From Numida meleagris (taxonomy: Eukaryota > Chordata > Aves > Galliformes > Numididae), in contig NC_034409.1 in the NCBI RefSeq assembly GCF_002078875.1, forward strand, positions 61,653,874-61,717,873: DNA of 64,000 nt, in the 5' to 3' direction. Below are positions 13,664-24,566 of the stretch, piece after piece; position 1 is the first letter of the stretch; every line of letters begins with the position of its first letter. The notes beneath the pieces are model-generated. The model ran no database searches, was not told the DNA's origin, and saw only the letters and a list, made by a program, of their open reading frames with translations. The translations under genes were made by a program, and so were the position numbers.

Positions 13664-13895
13664 CGAATCCTGGTGGGTCTCTCTCAATGCCCTCACTGCA
13701 CACAATCAAGTCAGAGGACTGTGTGGCTGTCCCTTGAGACCAGGCTCGAGGCCAGACCCACTGCCCCTCTGTTCCTTTTGGGGCTGCCCTGTGCCCCTGG
13801 CAGGGTGGGTGGGCACAGGTCAGGTTTCTGCAAGACGGATGTGAGTGAACACCATTGTATGGGTGTCCCCCATGCCCTGGAATCTCACCAGCCAG
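13664..13895 (+). other. Candidate unassigned exon (232 bp)
   Basis: A pyrimidine-rich tract ending TTTTCAG at 13657-13663 makes a good acceptor, and CCAG|GTAAGTGG at 13892-13899 makes a near-perfect donor. The enclosed 232 bp are richer in GC than the DNA on either side, and one frame is open throughout: it encodes a Cys/His-containing stretch (VGLSQCPHCTQSSQ at its start) I do not recognise. It could be a lncRNA exon, an alternative downstream exon of ERC1, or a chance pair of splice sites. The ORF shows no known domain. Confidence 0.25.
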
Positions 13896-16640
13896 GTAAG
13901 TGGAGATGAAGCAACTGTATTTATGGTGAGCTGTTCCCTTTGTCTCTCTCTCACCTGTTTTCCGAATAAACGCGACTCCAAGGCTGCTAATGAGTGACTG
14001 AATCCCGGATGCACGTTCAGCACTGAGCCAATTTCAGGATCACATCATATGGGCTTGGAAAGGCTTGTAGTGCAAAGGCCAGCCAGGCTGCCTTACAGAG
14101 CGTGCTCTGTGTGAGACCTGAGCACAAGTCCTGTCCCCACAGTGCCATCCGCCACTGCAGAGCTGCAGCCTTGTCACCAAGGGTGGCCTGTGCCCCCTGC
14201 AGCACTGAAGGAAACGGGTTCAACCCGGTGTTCTGCTTTCAGCTGCATTTTGAGGACGCAGGAGATCTCCTGAGTAATGTCACTGTAAAATCTCATTTTT
14301 CTCGCATTTCTTAACTGCTCTAAAAGAGAATAGCATTGCAAAACCAGGTCCCAGTGGTAGAACAATGTCCATTTGAAATGCACTCCACCAGATTCTCTGC
14401 AGCTATCCCAAAGCTCTGGGAGATGACTTCCCCAAGTCAGGACAATTTCTAATGAATTTCACTTGTAAAGCCTCTCCGTTTCTTTTGTCTGTCCACACAG
14501 CAGATTTTTCTCTGGGATATTCTGCTGGCCGTGTCCCTCCTGCTTGCTGTAGATTTATCATTTTGAGGGGCTCTTCAGACCCCAACTCACTTTTTCCATG
14601 GGGGTGACCTCACACACAACAGCAAAAAGCATCCTGGTCCTACAGCCTGTAGAGTCCCTTCCCTCTGCTAATTGGATCCCTATCACTTGGTCTTCAATCA
14701 AATGCATAAAGCTGCGTGTGGAAAAAGAATACACGGGGATTAAGGGTCTCAGGAGCTTTGAGAGGAAGAACCCATTGGCCTTTCAGTGCCTAGTCTGCTT
14801 TGTGTTCGGGCGAGCGTCTGGCCAGGAAGGGCCTTCATGATTCCAATCAGGCCAGGGTGTGCCTGGCTTACAGGGGAGCCCAGATGAGCTGAACGAAACC
14901 ACATGCTACATAAATTTAACTGATTGCTGTACAATGTGGGGCTGGCGAGTTGTCCCAGTGTCCCATCTCAGGACAAACGCGGAATGAGGAGGTGCCGGCA
15001 GCAGGGCTGTTGGGCCTGCAGGGCCGGGCTGGGCCCAGCTGCTTGGCGAGCTACTCGCCATGTCCCCGCAGGCAGGCTCCTGTTCGGGATGGCCCCTAAC
15101 AATAACACTGTTTGTGCCACAGAGCAAAGATGCCAAATCGTTTTTGTGTATTTGTGCTTCAGGTTACATTTCACGGGTTGTGCAGTAAAACGCAACAAGG
15201 CATCTAAATAAAATTGTCTGTGTTGACTGCTGTTAGTGAGACAAAAAACAGGCGAGGCCACAGTGGAGATGGAAAATGATCAGTCTTGTGATCAAACACA
15301 CGCAGAATGTTTTACAGTGTTTCCCTCTCTCACTTGGTGTGCATTGCAAAGGTGGGTTAGAGTGCAAGGGGCCTCACAGAGCAGCCTCACGTCCCCATGC
15401 ATCTTCCTGATGAGCGTGACACTTGCCCCTGTCTCACCTCTAAATTAAACTGGTCAGGGAAATTGCTGAAACCACCTCAGTGAGCCACTGGGAAAAGCAA
15501 TGTGTTTTGAAGCTCCTGTTTCTGACAGTGTTTGTGCTGCCCAGATGCCTTTTGCTTATGCAGATTGATGCTATAGGGATGTATCAGCTGCACTGTGCGT
15601 GTGCAGGATTACCCAAAACAGTCATTGCAAACTAATTGCCTGAGCTAACGAGGTGATCTGCATATGGCTAGTGGCCTTTAGACTGAGGCTTTGAGGTATC
15701 GAGTAGGCGTTCTTCTCACTGGGCTTCATGTTGTTAAGAAACTGTGGGCCAATGGCCAAAATCTGCCTTTCGCTGTTTCAAAAGGCCCTAAAATTAAAGA
15801 AAGGGAGCAGTCCTCAAGAAAGCAAATGCATTGTAGCTGCACATAACAAAAACAATTGTTAAAAAAATGACCTTGTCAAGCAAACAGAGCCAGACATCTT
15901 CTGTTGGTAGACTACTTCTGAATACACTGATGATCCATCTGGTCAGTAGGCCAGCTGGGCCCTGCAAGCGCTACAGCCAGTGATTCTGTGGGCTTAAAAT
16001 CTGGGTGCTTCTAAGTGTGTGATCAGTCACATTTGCCAAAGGGTTACAATTGCAAACACTAGGACTGTTCTGGATGAGTCACCAAGAGGTTAAATATTAG
16101 GCCCCAGATCCGCAGTCCCTTTGCATGTCACTCCTTTCGTGGGAACTCAGCTCCCGAAATGTCTGCAGATGCAAACCTCGTGACACAGCAAGTTACGTCA
16201 CTTGGTTTCCTTCTGTGTTGGGAAAAAGGAAGGGTTGCTGCCCCAGCTCGGAGCCCCTCCTAAAAGGATTTTTTTTCAGCTGGAGTATAAACCCTTCATT
16301 TTCTTTAATGGCGCACCGATTGGAGAACCACAAGCCCTGGAATGTATACGAATGCTCTTAAACTCTGTCATATAACACATGGAATCTGTGTTTAGCTTCA
16401 GACAGTGCATCCTCTGTAGCCCGATGCACTGATGCATGCGCGTGCATGTATCTCTGTGCATCTGTGTACATCTGTGCAATAGAATATATATGTATATACA
16501 TACAGCTGCACAATGAAAACCGTGTTTAAAGGATACTAAATTTGCAATGCTAAAGGTCTGAAAATTGGAAAGTCTACATGACTGCATGCCTGATAGGTCT
16601 ATTATGCGGTTTTTGGTGATGTATTTTACAACCAAATTTC
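13896..16640. other. Intergenic, no gene recognised
   Basis: The region holds AATAAA signals at 13965-13970 and 15207-15212 (the latter followed by a GT-rich stretch), an E-box-containing AT/GC mosaic around 15540-15690, and alternating purine-pyrimidine tracts at 16432-16451 and 16484-16504. No coding sequence is supported. Confidence 0.4.
16432..16504. repeat. Alternating purine-pyrimidine tracts (Z-DNA-prone)
   Basis: Two strictly alternating runs, 16432-16451 (TG/CA/CG type, containing GCGCG) and 16484-16504 (AT/GT type), flank a degenerate TGCATCTGTG-like repeat. This is microsatellite-like simple sequence with Z-forming or cruciform potential. Confidence 0.5.
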
Positions 16641-16803
16641 AGAGAATGATAGAATCAGAATCATTTCAGTTGGAAGGGACCCTTAAAGGCCATCTGGTCC
16701 AACCCCCCTGCAGTGAACAGGGACGCTCACAGCTAGATCAGGTTGCTCAGAGCCCTGTACAGCCTGACCTTGAGTGTCTCCAGGGATGAGGCATCCATCC
16801 ATT
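16641..16803 (-). mobile_element. CR1 LINE fragment (3' end)
   Basis: It shows the avian CR1 3' signature in reverse orientation: GATAGAATCA, then TTGGAAGGGACCCTTAAAGG and CATCTGGTCCAACCCCC, and a truncated break near GATGAGGCATCCATCC. It is 5'-truncated, as nearly all CR1 copies are, with no intact reverse transcriptase. Confidence 0.85.
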
Positions 16804-19800
16804 TTTTTTTCTGGACCTTTCCTTCATTATATGTGCAGGATAAACTGATTTCTTCAAACCAGTAATTACACAAGCCTCAGCATTGAGGTCGTCTGTGCTT
16901 CTCCCAAGGCCACCAGTTCTGCATTGCAAGCCTCTCGTTACTTTGATTCTGCAAATTGTCCCTCACATCAGTGACCTACGACACCAAGAGGCTGCCCCTA
17001 TAAAGAAAGAAATGCCTCAGAGAAGGAATTGCCATACTTTTCAGGAGTCGTGAACTCAAATCTGCTTTGTCTTGAGACTAAAATGAATCAGATCCTGACA
17101 TTTGGGAAGATCCAGACTTCAAATTCCACAGCTCACAAGTGCCTAGAGCAGGGATTTAGTCTGGCAGAGCATACATAAATATATCATCCAGATCCAGAGC
17201 TAAAATGGGGATCATCTCTTCTCTCTGTTTCTTTGTTTAGGTCAATCAGAAAAATCTCTCTATTCTGGGGCTACGTGCATCAAGCACTTACTTGGGTGCT
17301 TGGCACAGCTTAGTTTTGTAAGTGTAAAAATGCGATCTAATTCTCTTTAGCCACACACCTGTGCAAGCCCAAGCCATCAGCATGTGTTGGCGCTTGTCTC
17401 CTTATCTTGGCGGAGCTGTCTGACCCTCCTCCACCAAAGTGCTGCCAGGGATGTGCAAGGCCAGAAAGCCCCCACGACTCAGCAGCTCACAATGTGACCA
17501 CCCCTGATCCTGCCCCACACTTGGGCTGAGAGCGGCCTGCACGTGGGCACCTCCCCACGCATGGGTCTTTGAACCTGAACTTTCCCCATCTGCGGCTGAT
17601 GGTTTCCATCAGCAGAACCCTCCTCTAGCAGGTAACTCATCTGAGGCTGCGAGGGAGCTGAAGACTTAGTGGGGCATTGGGGGGAAATCTGGTTTGATGT
17701 TAATGTGGAGCAGTAGTGATGTTCTTCCTCTGCTCTTCCTGTCTCTGGTGGAAACTGCTAAGTTCGAGCAAATGGTGTGACTATCAAGGATTTTCTGAAT
17801 TACTGCCCCTGTACTCTCAGTACGTGCTGACACCCCTCACTGCAGCCAAGGAGCACAGTGTAGCTCCAGGGATGTTTGCCATCCAAGCTGCAGCCGTGTA
17901 GCCAGGCCATGGCAACACCTACCTAAGCCAGGGTACTGTTCGCAGGAGGGCATTTTGTGCATCACTTACCATGGATCAGATCAAACACACAAGCTCGAGA
18001 ACACTGTCACTCCACCTGGGCTGGGCGGCCTGCAGCCTGAGCATTTCCAGCAGTCACTTGATATTAAATATGAAACCCTCCCTAAGTCACTTCCAGCAGT
18101 GGATCCTGCTCTGTTCTTAGGAAATAGCATTGTGTTGGGTTATTGTGAGTGAGGATGAATGCAAAGTTATGGCCAAAGCGTGCTGCTTGTGGCTGGCTCT
18201 GCCTGTACTGGGCAGTGCACAGCCGGGGCAGACCGCCTTCCTTAGAGGTTGGTGTTCAGCAGAAGATAGAATCTCCCACTGAAGATGGCAGTGAGATCAC
18301 TTGGCCCTCCTTTACCTTCCTTCTTTGTTGCTGATGTTGTTTTTTTGTTTAATGCTTTCTAGCAGCCTGCAGCTGAGGTGATAGCAGAGGTATTAACAGG
18401 CCTGTGTGGAGCTTGGCCCCATTCCCAAGATGTCCTTTTTGTCCATGGTGAATACCCGTGTTTTTGCAATCTCAGGGCTCCCAGGGAGTAAAATGGACCA
18501 GAATAAGTCATGCTGCTATCTTGATTCTCTGCATAGAAGTAGGTCTTAGAACAGAGAAATGTATTGACAAACAAGAATCTTGACTGACGGCCAGGACAAG
18601 GCCTTCCTGCTTGGAAGCTAACTTGCTTACAGTTTTTTAGTACTGCCAGCTTTCAGTGCATGTGAGAAAACAGTGCCTAGTTTTTACCTTATGCTTAACA
18701 GTTCTGGATTTAAGTAAGGTGATTTTACTGGCAACTTTAGTTGGCCCTCAAAGTTATGTCTGTCACATCAGATGGATGTGACAAACGGAAGAGCTGCAGG
18801 CCGGAGCAAGGGGTGCTGCTGGTCCTCGAGATGGGAACTGAACTGCTCGGCCCACTCTGGGCTTTGGGATTGCTTCCCATCATACAGTGCCATGAGGTCA
18901 CTGGGTTTTTTGCAATGATTTGAGGCCAAGCTGGGCGCAGTGACTTCAAGGTGGCAGTGGAAGGCTGCTCCGTGCCCTTATGGTTGGAGGCTTTCATTTG
19001 ATCCTGCTGTGAGTGAAGCGATGACTCCTGAAAACAACAGCGGCAGCACAATTATGTATGTTCAGCTGTCAGAAGAGTAGATCAAAGCTATCTATAGAGC
19101 TGCAGACAACATCACCGTGGATGACCCAGAGGCTCCCTTTGTGTGAGGTGACAGACTGGAGCATGACTTCATTGGGAAACCAGTCTTAGGCCCACACGGC
19201 AAAGTCATCCCAGCTAACGCTGACCAAGAGCTTTTCTTTGCATTTGCTTACAGCTGAGCAGTGACAGGGGTTAGGGAGGATGACGCCAACTTTCCCTGTT
19301 TTTGTTTTTCTGGTAGGAGACCTTGTTCAGCTCAACAATATCGCTTGTGCTCATCATTACGTGTGCAGCCTTCGATGCTATCTCAGCAAGTTCAGACGTG
19401 ATGCAGACCTTTGAGCCGAGTGGCTGCAGGGTGTGTTGCAGCCTGGCGTTGTGTGGGATCATTTGGGAACCCCGTGGCCGTGTGAGGATTCAGGGCAGCA
19501 GCAATGGCTTCTTGCTCAGCTCAGAGCCAGACCTGGAGGTTTTCCTGCCGCTCAGATGTCTCAGAGCGTATCCTCACTGAAGTGCTGACACCGTCAACTG
19601 CCAACAGGGAAGAGCCAAGGATCTTTAAGAAAAGGTAAAGGGCAAACTGACAAAAGGAGAAATTAAAGCTCATCTCCTCCCTTGCCCTCACTGGGGCTCT
19701 GACCACACACACCACCTTGCAGCTCAGTTCCACAGCTCAGTCCAATAAAAAGGGAAAGAAAGGCCTGCAGGTTTAGTTGCTGTGTGCTTGTGAAGGTTCC

Positions 19801-21107
19801 CGTAGCTCCCTGACAATGAATGATGTGGTCACCCCTAACACCCAATTGTGTGTATTCCTTAAGTACCAGCAGAGATGGGTCTGGGCCCTCTGCACCCACT
19901 GGCTCACTCACTCTTTGCAGATCTCTGTGCACAGGTTATTCACACTTCTACAGAATGGATTATAGACCAACCACATCTTGAAGGTGTTGAACGTGACATT
20001 ACAATCTTTTGTGATGTTTGGGTCTTCAACTCACAGCCCGTGAAGCCCTGCAATGGAACGAAGGTCCCCACCTGCATGTACAGAAAAAGAATGCCAGCTC
20101 TTACTGCTGGAGAGACGTGAAGAAAAACAAAGCTTCAGTGAACTGGAAAGCCTCAGAAACAAGAATGAAACACGCTAAACAAAAAGCCTCCTGAGTGAAA
20201 ACAAGGCCTCGTGTGTGTGAGTAAATATCATGTTTGGGGGCATGAATCATGGGGTTTGGAGATTTTTTTCTTTGCAGGTGTGTGTGATTACAGTCCCAGG
20301 ACCTGTTGAAGCATTTAGTGAGTTTTGGCTTATCTTTCAGATGCCACAACTGGTGTCAGCCAGTGGGTGCTTTGTGCATCCTGGAGGATCTGTACCTCAA
20401 GCTGCAAATTCAGTCACAATTTCTTAAGGAAGCTGACCAGAGAAAATATGGAGCACAAAAATAATATAACTTAAGCCAAACAGGGCAGCTCTGTCCTTAA
20501 TTTTACCTTTACAAGCACATACAACTGCAACCTGAACTAAAATTTACTGGCTTATATGTCTTTAGCTCCTTATGTGCATAAATACACGCATGGGTAACTT
20601 TTCCTGTCTGATCCCTTGAAATGTGCCAAAGGAACACCAGTATCTGTGCACAGCCCTTTGTCTGGTGCTTGAGCTCTTGGACCATATTCAGCACAATATC
20701 CAAGTGCCTATGAAAAGAACCATCCTCTGCCACATGGTTTCTTCCCCTTTCATATCTTGTGGCTGTGCTGGTGCTTCCGTTATTATAGTTTCCTTCTCTG
20801 CCTATTTTGTGTGCTTTAGTGCTGGTATTTGTGTAAGCCCATATATTACCCATGCTAAATATATTTGTTTAAAAGCCACAGTGTCTAAGAATTGTATTTA
20901 TAAGCCCTTCGGGCTTATGCTGTGAAGGTGAGACTACTAACCAAAGAGATTTGTCATCAAAGGACACTTTGCAGCCAACAAAACATAATGGCTTTCACAC
21001 AAAGGCTTTATTGTCATTTGGTTTGTGAGCAGCAAAGCCAGCACCTACAGGGGCCATCCCAAGCCTGGCTTATGATCATCTCTGAGCTTTGTGGGACCCA
21101 GAGATAA
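16804..21107. other. Intergenic, no gene recognised
   Basis: This is mixed-composition DNA without a credible gene. A coding-like stretch around 19000-19260 reads in one + frame as a coherent polypeptide broken by TAG at 19078-19080 and a later TGA near 19155. It may be a decayed pseudogene fragment, but I do not recognise the protein. Confidence 0.35.
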
Positions 21108-21285
21108 ATCATAGAATAGAATCATAGAATCATAAAGGTTGGAAAAGACCTCTAATGCCATCTAGTCCAACCGTTGACCCATCACCACCATGCCCACTAA
21201 CCCATGTCCCTCAGTGTCATATCTGCCCTTTTCTTGACCACCTCCATGGACAGTGACTCCATCATTTCCCTGAGGCAGGAAGCAC
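21108..21285 (-). mobile_element. CR1 LINE fragment (3' end)
   Basis: It starts with tandem ATAGAATCATAGAATCATAA, the reverse complement of the CR1 terminal ATTCTATG repeats. GGTTGGAAAAGACCTCTAAT, CATCTAGTCCAACC and the typical CCCACTAACCCATGTCCC block follow. The good match and intact terminal repeats suggest a fairly young copy. It merges on its right into GC-rich unique DNA. Confidence 0.9.
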
Positions 21286-22189
21286 ACTGTGGTTTCTTTG
21301 CCTCCATGCAGTGCTCATCCTGGGGCTGTGTGAGCTCTGCCCATGGCAGCTGCGCAGCCAGCAGGCACGCAGCACATCCCTCTGTGCTGTGCCACCCTCT
21401 GGCTCTGCCCGCTTCCCAAGCACCTTGGTGGCACCAGTCGCACCCTCCTGGCTTGGTGTTGTCAGCACATTCCTGCCACCTGCTCCACCAGCAGCGTGTC
21501 ACCCGCCCCAGAAGCCAGCTTGCATCACCCTGTGCCAGTGGCAATGTGGAGAGGCAAGGGAGCAGCTGGGGAGGACAAGGGTGCCCGCTGATCTTCCAGT
21601 CATTTCCAGCATGCATGTGGGAGATCCCTATGGAAAAGAAATGTCCCTGCAGCATCAGGGTGGTGAACCCAGGGATGGGGCTGAAAACAGCCACCACGGG
21701 CTGTGAGATGGGTCTTAGGACCAGGCAGGGAGATGGGTTGCTTCCATTAGCCCCAGCCTTGGGCTCTCCCCACTGGTGTGAGCCCACTCACTCTGCATGG
21801 TCCATGGGAAAGCGGACACAGTGTGCAGGCAGTATGCTTCCTCCTCAATCTGCGGTTACTCTGCAGCATTAATCCTGGTGGTTATCAGGGAACTAGTCCC
21901 TTTTCTCCTTCCCCGTGGCAGATCCAGCCAGAAACCTGCCTTGCTTTCAGAGGTGGAAATTATCAAAGAATGTTTAAATGAGGGGACAAAGAAATTGTGA
22001 TGGGAGGGGACTGCTGCTGTGCCAGCAGCAAGTGGTGAAGTGCTAGGGGGCTGCAAGGTCCCATTTATCTCTGGGAGAGCCTCATGGGACATCTTGCTGG
22101 ATTTGCAGGACTTCAGCATCACACCGCTGATCCTGATGGAGGACCTGGAGGGGAGGTGAGCACTGCTGCCCCACTGAAGCCAGTGGTAC
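21286..22189. other. GC-rich intergenic DNA, no gene recognised
   Basis: Long overlapping ORFs on both strands (up to 222 codons) arise from GC-rich composition plus the adjacent CR1. Translations are rich in Cys, Ser, Pro and Trp and show no domain I recognise. Confidence 0.4.
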
Positions 22190-22445
22190 GGTTGCTATCA
22201 CAGACCATGTTTAATTATGCTGTGGAGCTCATTACCACAGGAAGCAGCTGAGGCCAAGAATTAAGTAAGGCTTGAGGAAGGGATCAGCCATTTCAACAGA
22301 CAACAAGAATATCCAGAGTTGTCATAACTCATGATGATAAAAATTTTGGAGAGGATGTACAACTCTTCGCCTCGGGGTCTAAGCCAAGCATAAGAGACCA
22401 AGGGCCTTGGTGTGAGAGGAGCAGGCCTGGGGCAGATTACCTCAC
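22190..22445 (+). mobile_element. Ancient CR1 LINE fragment
   Basis: Diverged words of the old amniote CR1 3' region appear in the right order: GCTGTGGAGCTCATTACCAC, AGGCCAAGAATTAAGTAAGG, AGAATATCCAGAGTTGTCAT, and TCGGGGTCTAAGCCAAGCAT. It lacks the ATTCTATG tail of young copies. Identified by remembered consensus words only. Confidence 0.5.
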
Positions 22446-22789
22446 TGTCTGGCTATGATCGGGGGCCTGAGCCCCCACTAACCATGTAGCTCTGGGACTG
22501 CTGGGGGAATCTCCCATCTTCCTGGAGTGGGGACAGTGTCCACCTGGACCACAGGAGGGAGGGATGGGACAAAACCTGACATGGTCGTGGTCATCACTCA
22601 AGTTACCACAAGCACCTTCCCCTGGTGCCATGGGACCAGGGCCTGCCCTGTGTCCCTGCCAAGCAGCGCTGGGAGCTGATGGGACTCGTGTGGAAAGCTG
22701 GTCTTGCTGGCAGGAGCTCCTGGCTGGAGGCCGCCAAGGAGGGCAGTTACACTTTAACTCGCTGAGCCCCTGGAGCCCGCTGTGGGGAG

Positions 22790-22900
22790 TGCCGGTGTAA
22801 TGATTAAAGCACTGACCGAGGCAGCATGAACTCTGCGTGCTCTCCTGGCCTGGCTGCTGGGTTACGTGGTGGCAGCAAGTCAGGGCTTCACCACCACAGC
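22790..22900 (+). repeat. Possible MIR/CORE-SINE-like remnant
   Basis: GTGTAATGATTAAAGCACTG resembles the tRNA-derived head of MIR-type SINEs, and about 70 bp later GTGGTGGCAGCAAGTCAGGG resembles the conserved CORE (TGACCTTGGGCAAGTCA type). The order is right but divergence is high. It could be chance. Confidence 0.3.
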
Positions 22901-23574
22901 CACCAAGTCCATCTGGGTACAACTGTCCTTCAAATCCCTGTGGCTCGCAGAGGGGGTCTCACTGTTAGATTTCTAAGTATTTAAGAAAGACCTAATAAAT
23001 AGCTTGGCTCATCTCTTCATACAGGGATGAGGGGAAGAAGAGAAGGGAGCCAAAAGGAGGAGGGCTGTGATAGGAGAAGCCCTGGAGCCCTGCACTGCCC
23101 TCCAGCCTGTGGAACTCAGCATCCAGAAATGCAGCTCCAGACCCTCAGTCCCACCGTGGGTGCCTTATGGGCCCAGCACAGCTGTGTTTCCCAGGGCAGG
23201 GGCAAACTGGGCAGAGGATGGCCCAGTAGCAGTGTAGCAGTGCCTGTGCAGAGGCAGTGTGCCATTGCACGAGGTTGGCACACCAGTGAGCATTGCTGGC
23301 TGCCTCTGACCTCAGAGAAATTCAGCCACTAGCAGTACCACCAGATGAGGGAAATACTTCCAGGGATACTTTGAGCGCATCACCAAGGTAAAGGAAGGCA
23401 AACACATATTGTGTAGCTGCTGCATTACCTCTGGTCATTGCGGGGTTTCCCTGAACCCAGGATGGATTTGACTTTGTGATGTCAGACCAGATGAATCCTG
23501 GTTTAATTGACCATGGGTGAAATTGTGCTTCGATGGTTAATGTTATACTTGGGGCTGGGAAAACTACTGCACAA

Positions 23575-23850
23575 TCATAGCAATTAGAGCTGGAAATGAT
23601 TCAAGTCATCTAATTTATTTCCTCTCTCCCCCCACATTGTCTCTCCCAGGGATGGGGCAGCACAGTTCCCAACTACGCATCCCCCCATGCTCTGTCCCAT
23701 CCTGCCTCACTGACTCAAGGAGTGGAGCATCCACGTGTCCCTGGGGGAGACAATTCCACAGCTTGAAAGACGTCAACGTGAGAAAATGTTTCAGAAGTTT
23801 AGTCTATATTTCCTTTTGTGGAGTGCCACAAATTCTCAGGTCATGAGCTT
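23575..23850 (-). mobile_element. Probable ancient CR1 LINE fragment
   Basis: AATCATAGCAATTAGAGCTG, AAGTCATCTAATTTATTTCC and GGAGACAATTCCACAGCTTG resemble a diverged reverse-oriented CR1 3' region (normally ATAGAATTGGAAGGGACC and CATCTAGTCCAATCCCC, then a block on a lost first line). It is old and degraded. Confidence 0.4.
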
Positions 23851-24324
23851 TATGCCTTGAGGAAACTGGCTGCTTCCCATGAGGGCAGTGGCTGGGAATA
23901 AGGTGGTGGTTTCCTTTGGGGTTTGCAGGGGCAGGTAGAGAACATGGGGTGGGTCAATGAAGGTTTTCACACCTGTGAGGCAGGTCAGATCAGGTAACCT
24001 GTCTGGAATGAACCCTCATTTGGCAGAAGCTAGAGATATATATTTTTTCCATTTCCAGATGTGTATTCCATGAATTCCACCTTGACTCTTAAAAGTCTCA
24101 CTGCTGGAAATTTGTTCAGCTCCTGCAAACAAATTCACCCCCTTCGGCTTGCTCCTGTCACCACATGAGAGCGGGGCTAATTGAAGGATGAAAAGCATCT
24201 GTCCTGATGGAAGCAGCAGCAGCAGAAACCCCTTGAAAGGTGACACGGAATGGGCATGGGGTTGGACTCCACTGCATGTAGAGCGGACTACAGGGAAGTT
24301 TACTGTGCAGAGGCAATGGGGACA

Positions 24325-24566
24325 TAATCACAGAACCATTAAGGCTGGAAAGGACCTCTAATCTCACCTAGTCCAACCACCAGCCCATCCCCACTATGCC
24401 CACTAACCATGTCCCTCAGTGCCACATCCACATGGCTTTTGTACGCTTCCCGGAACAGTGACTCTACCACCTCCCTGGGCAGCCTGTTCCAATGCATCAC
24501 CACTCTTCTGGGTAAGTTTTTCCTAACATCCAACCTGAACCTCCCCTGATACAACTTAAGGCCAGA
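24325..24566 (-). mobile_element. CR1 LINE fragment with reverse transcriptase tail
   Basis: AATCACAGAACCATTAAGGC, GGCTGGAAAGGACCTCTAAT and CCTAGTCCAACCACC mark the CR1 3' end in reverse orientation. Read on the - strand, the segment encodes the usual end of CR1 ORF2, with [16 protein letters not shown] and [12 protein letters not shown] followed by VDVALRDMV. It is 5'-truncated and has no catalytic domain. The codon frame of the tail is still open. Confidence 0.9.

Noticed and set aside
21197..21872. Overlapping 196- and 222-codon ORFs on opposite strands
   Set aside because: They start inside a CR1 copy and extend by GC-rich composition; neither has recognisable homology.
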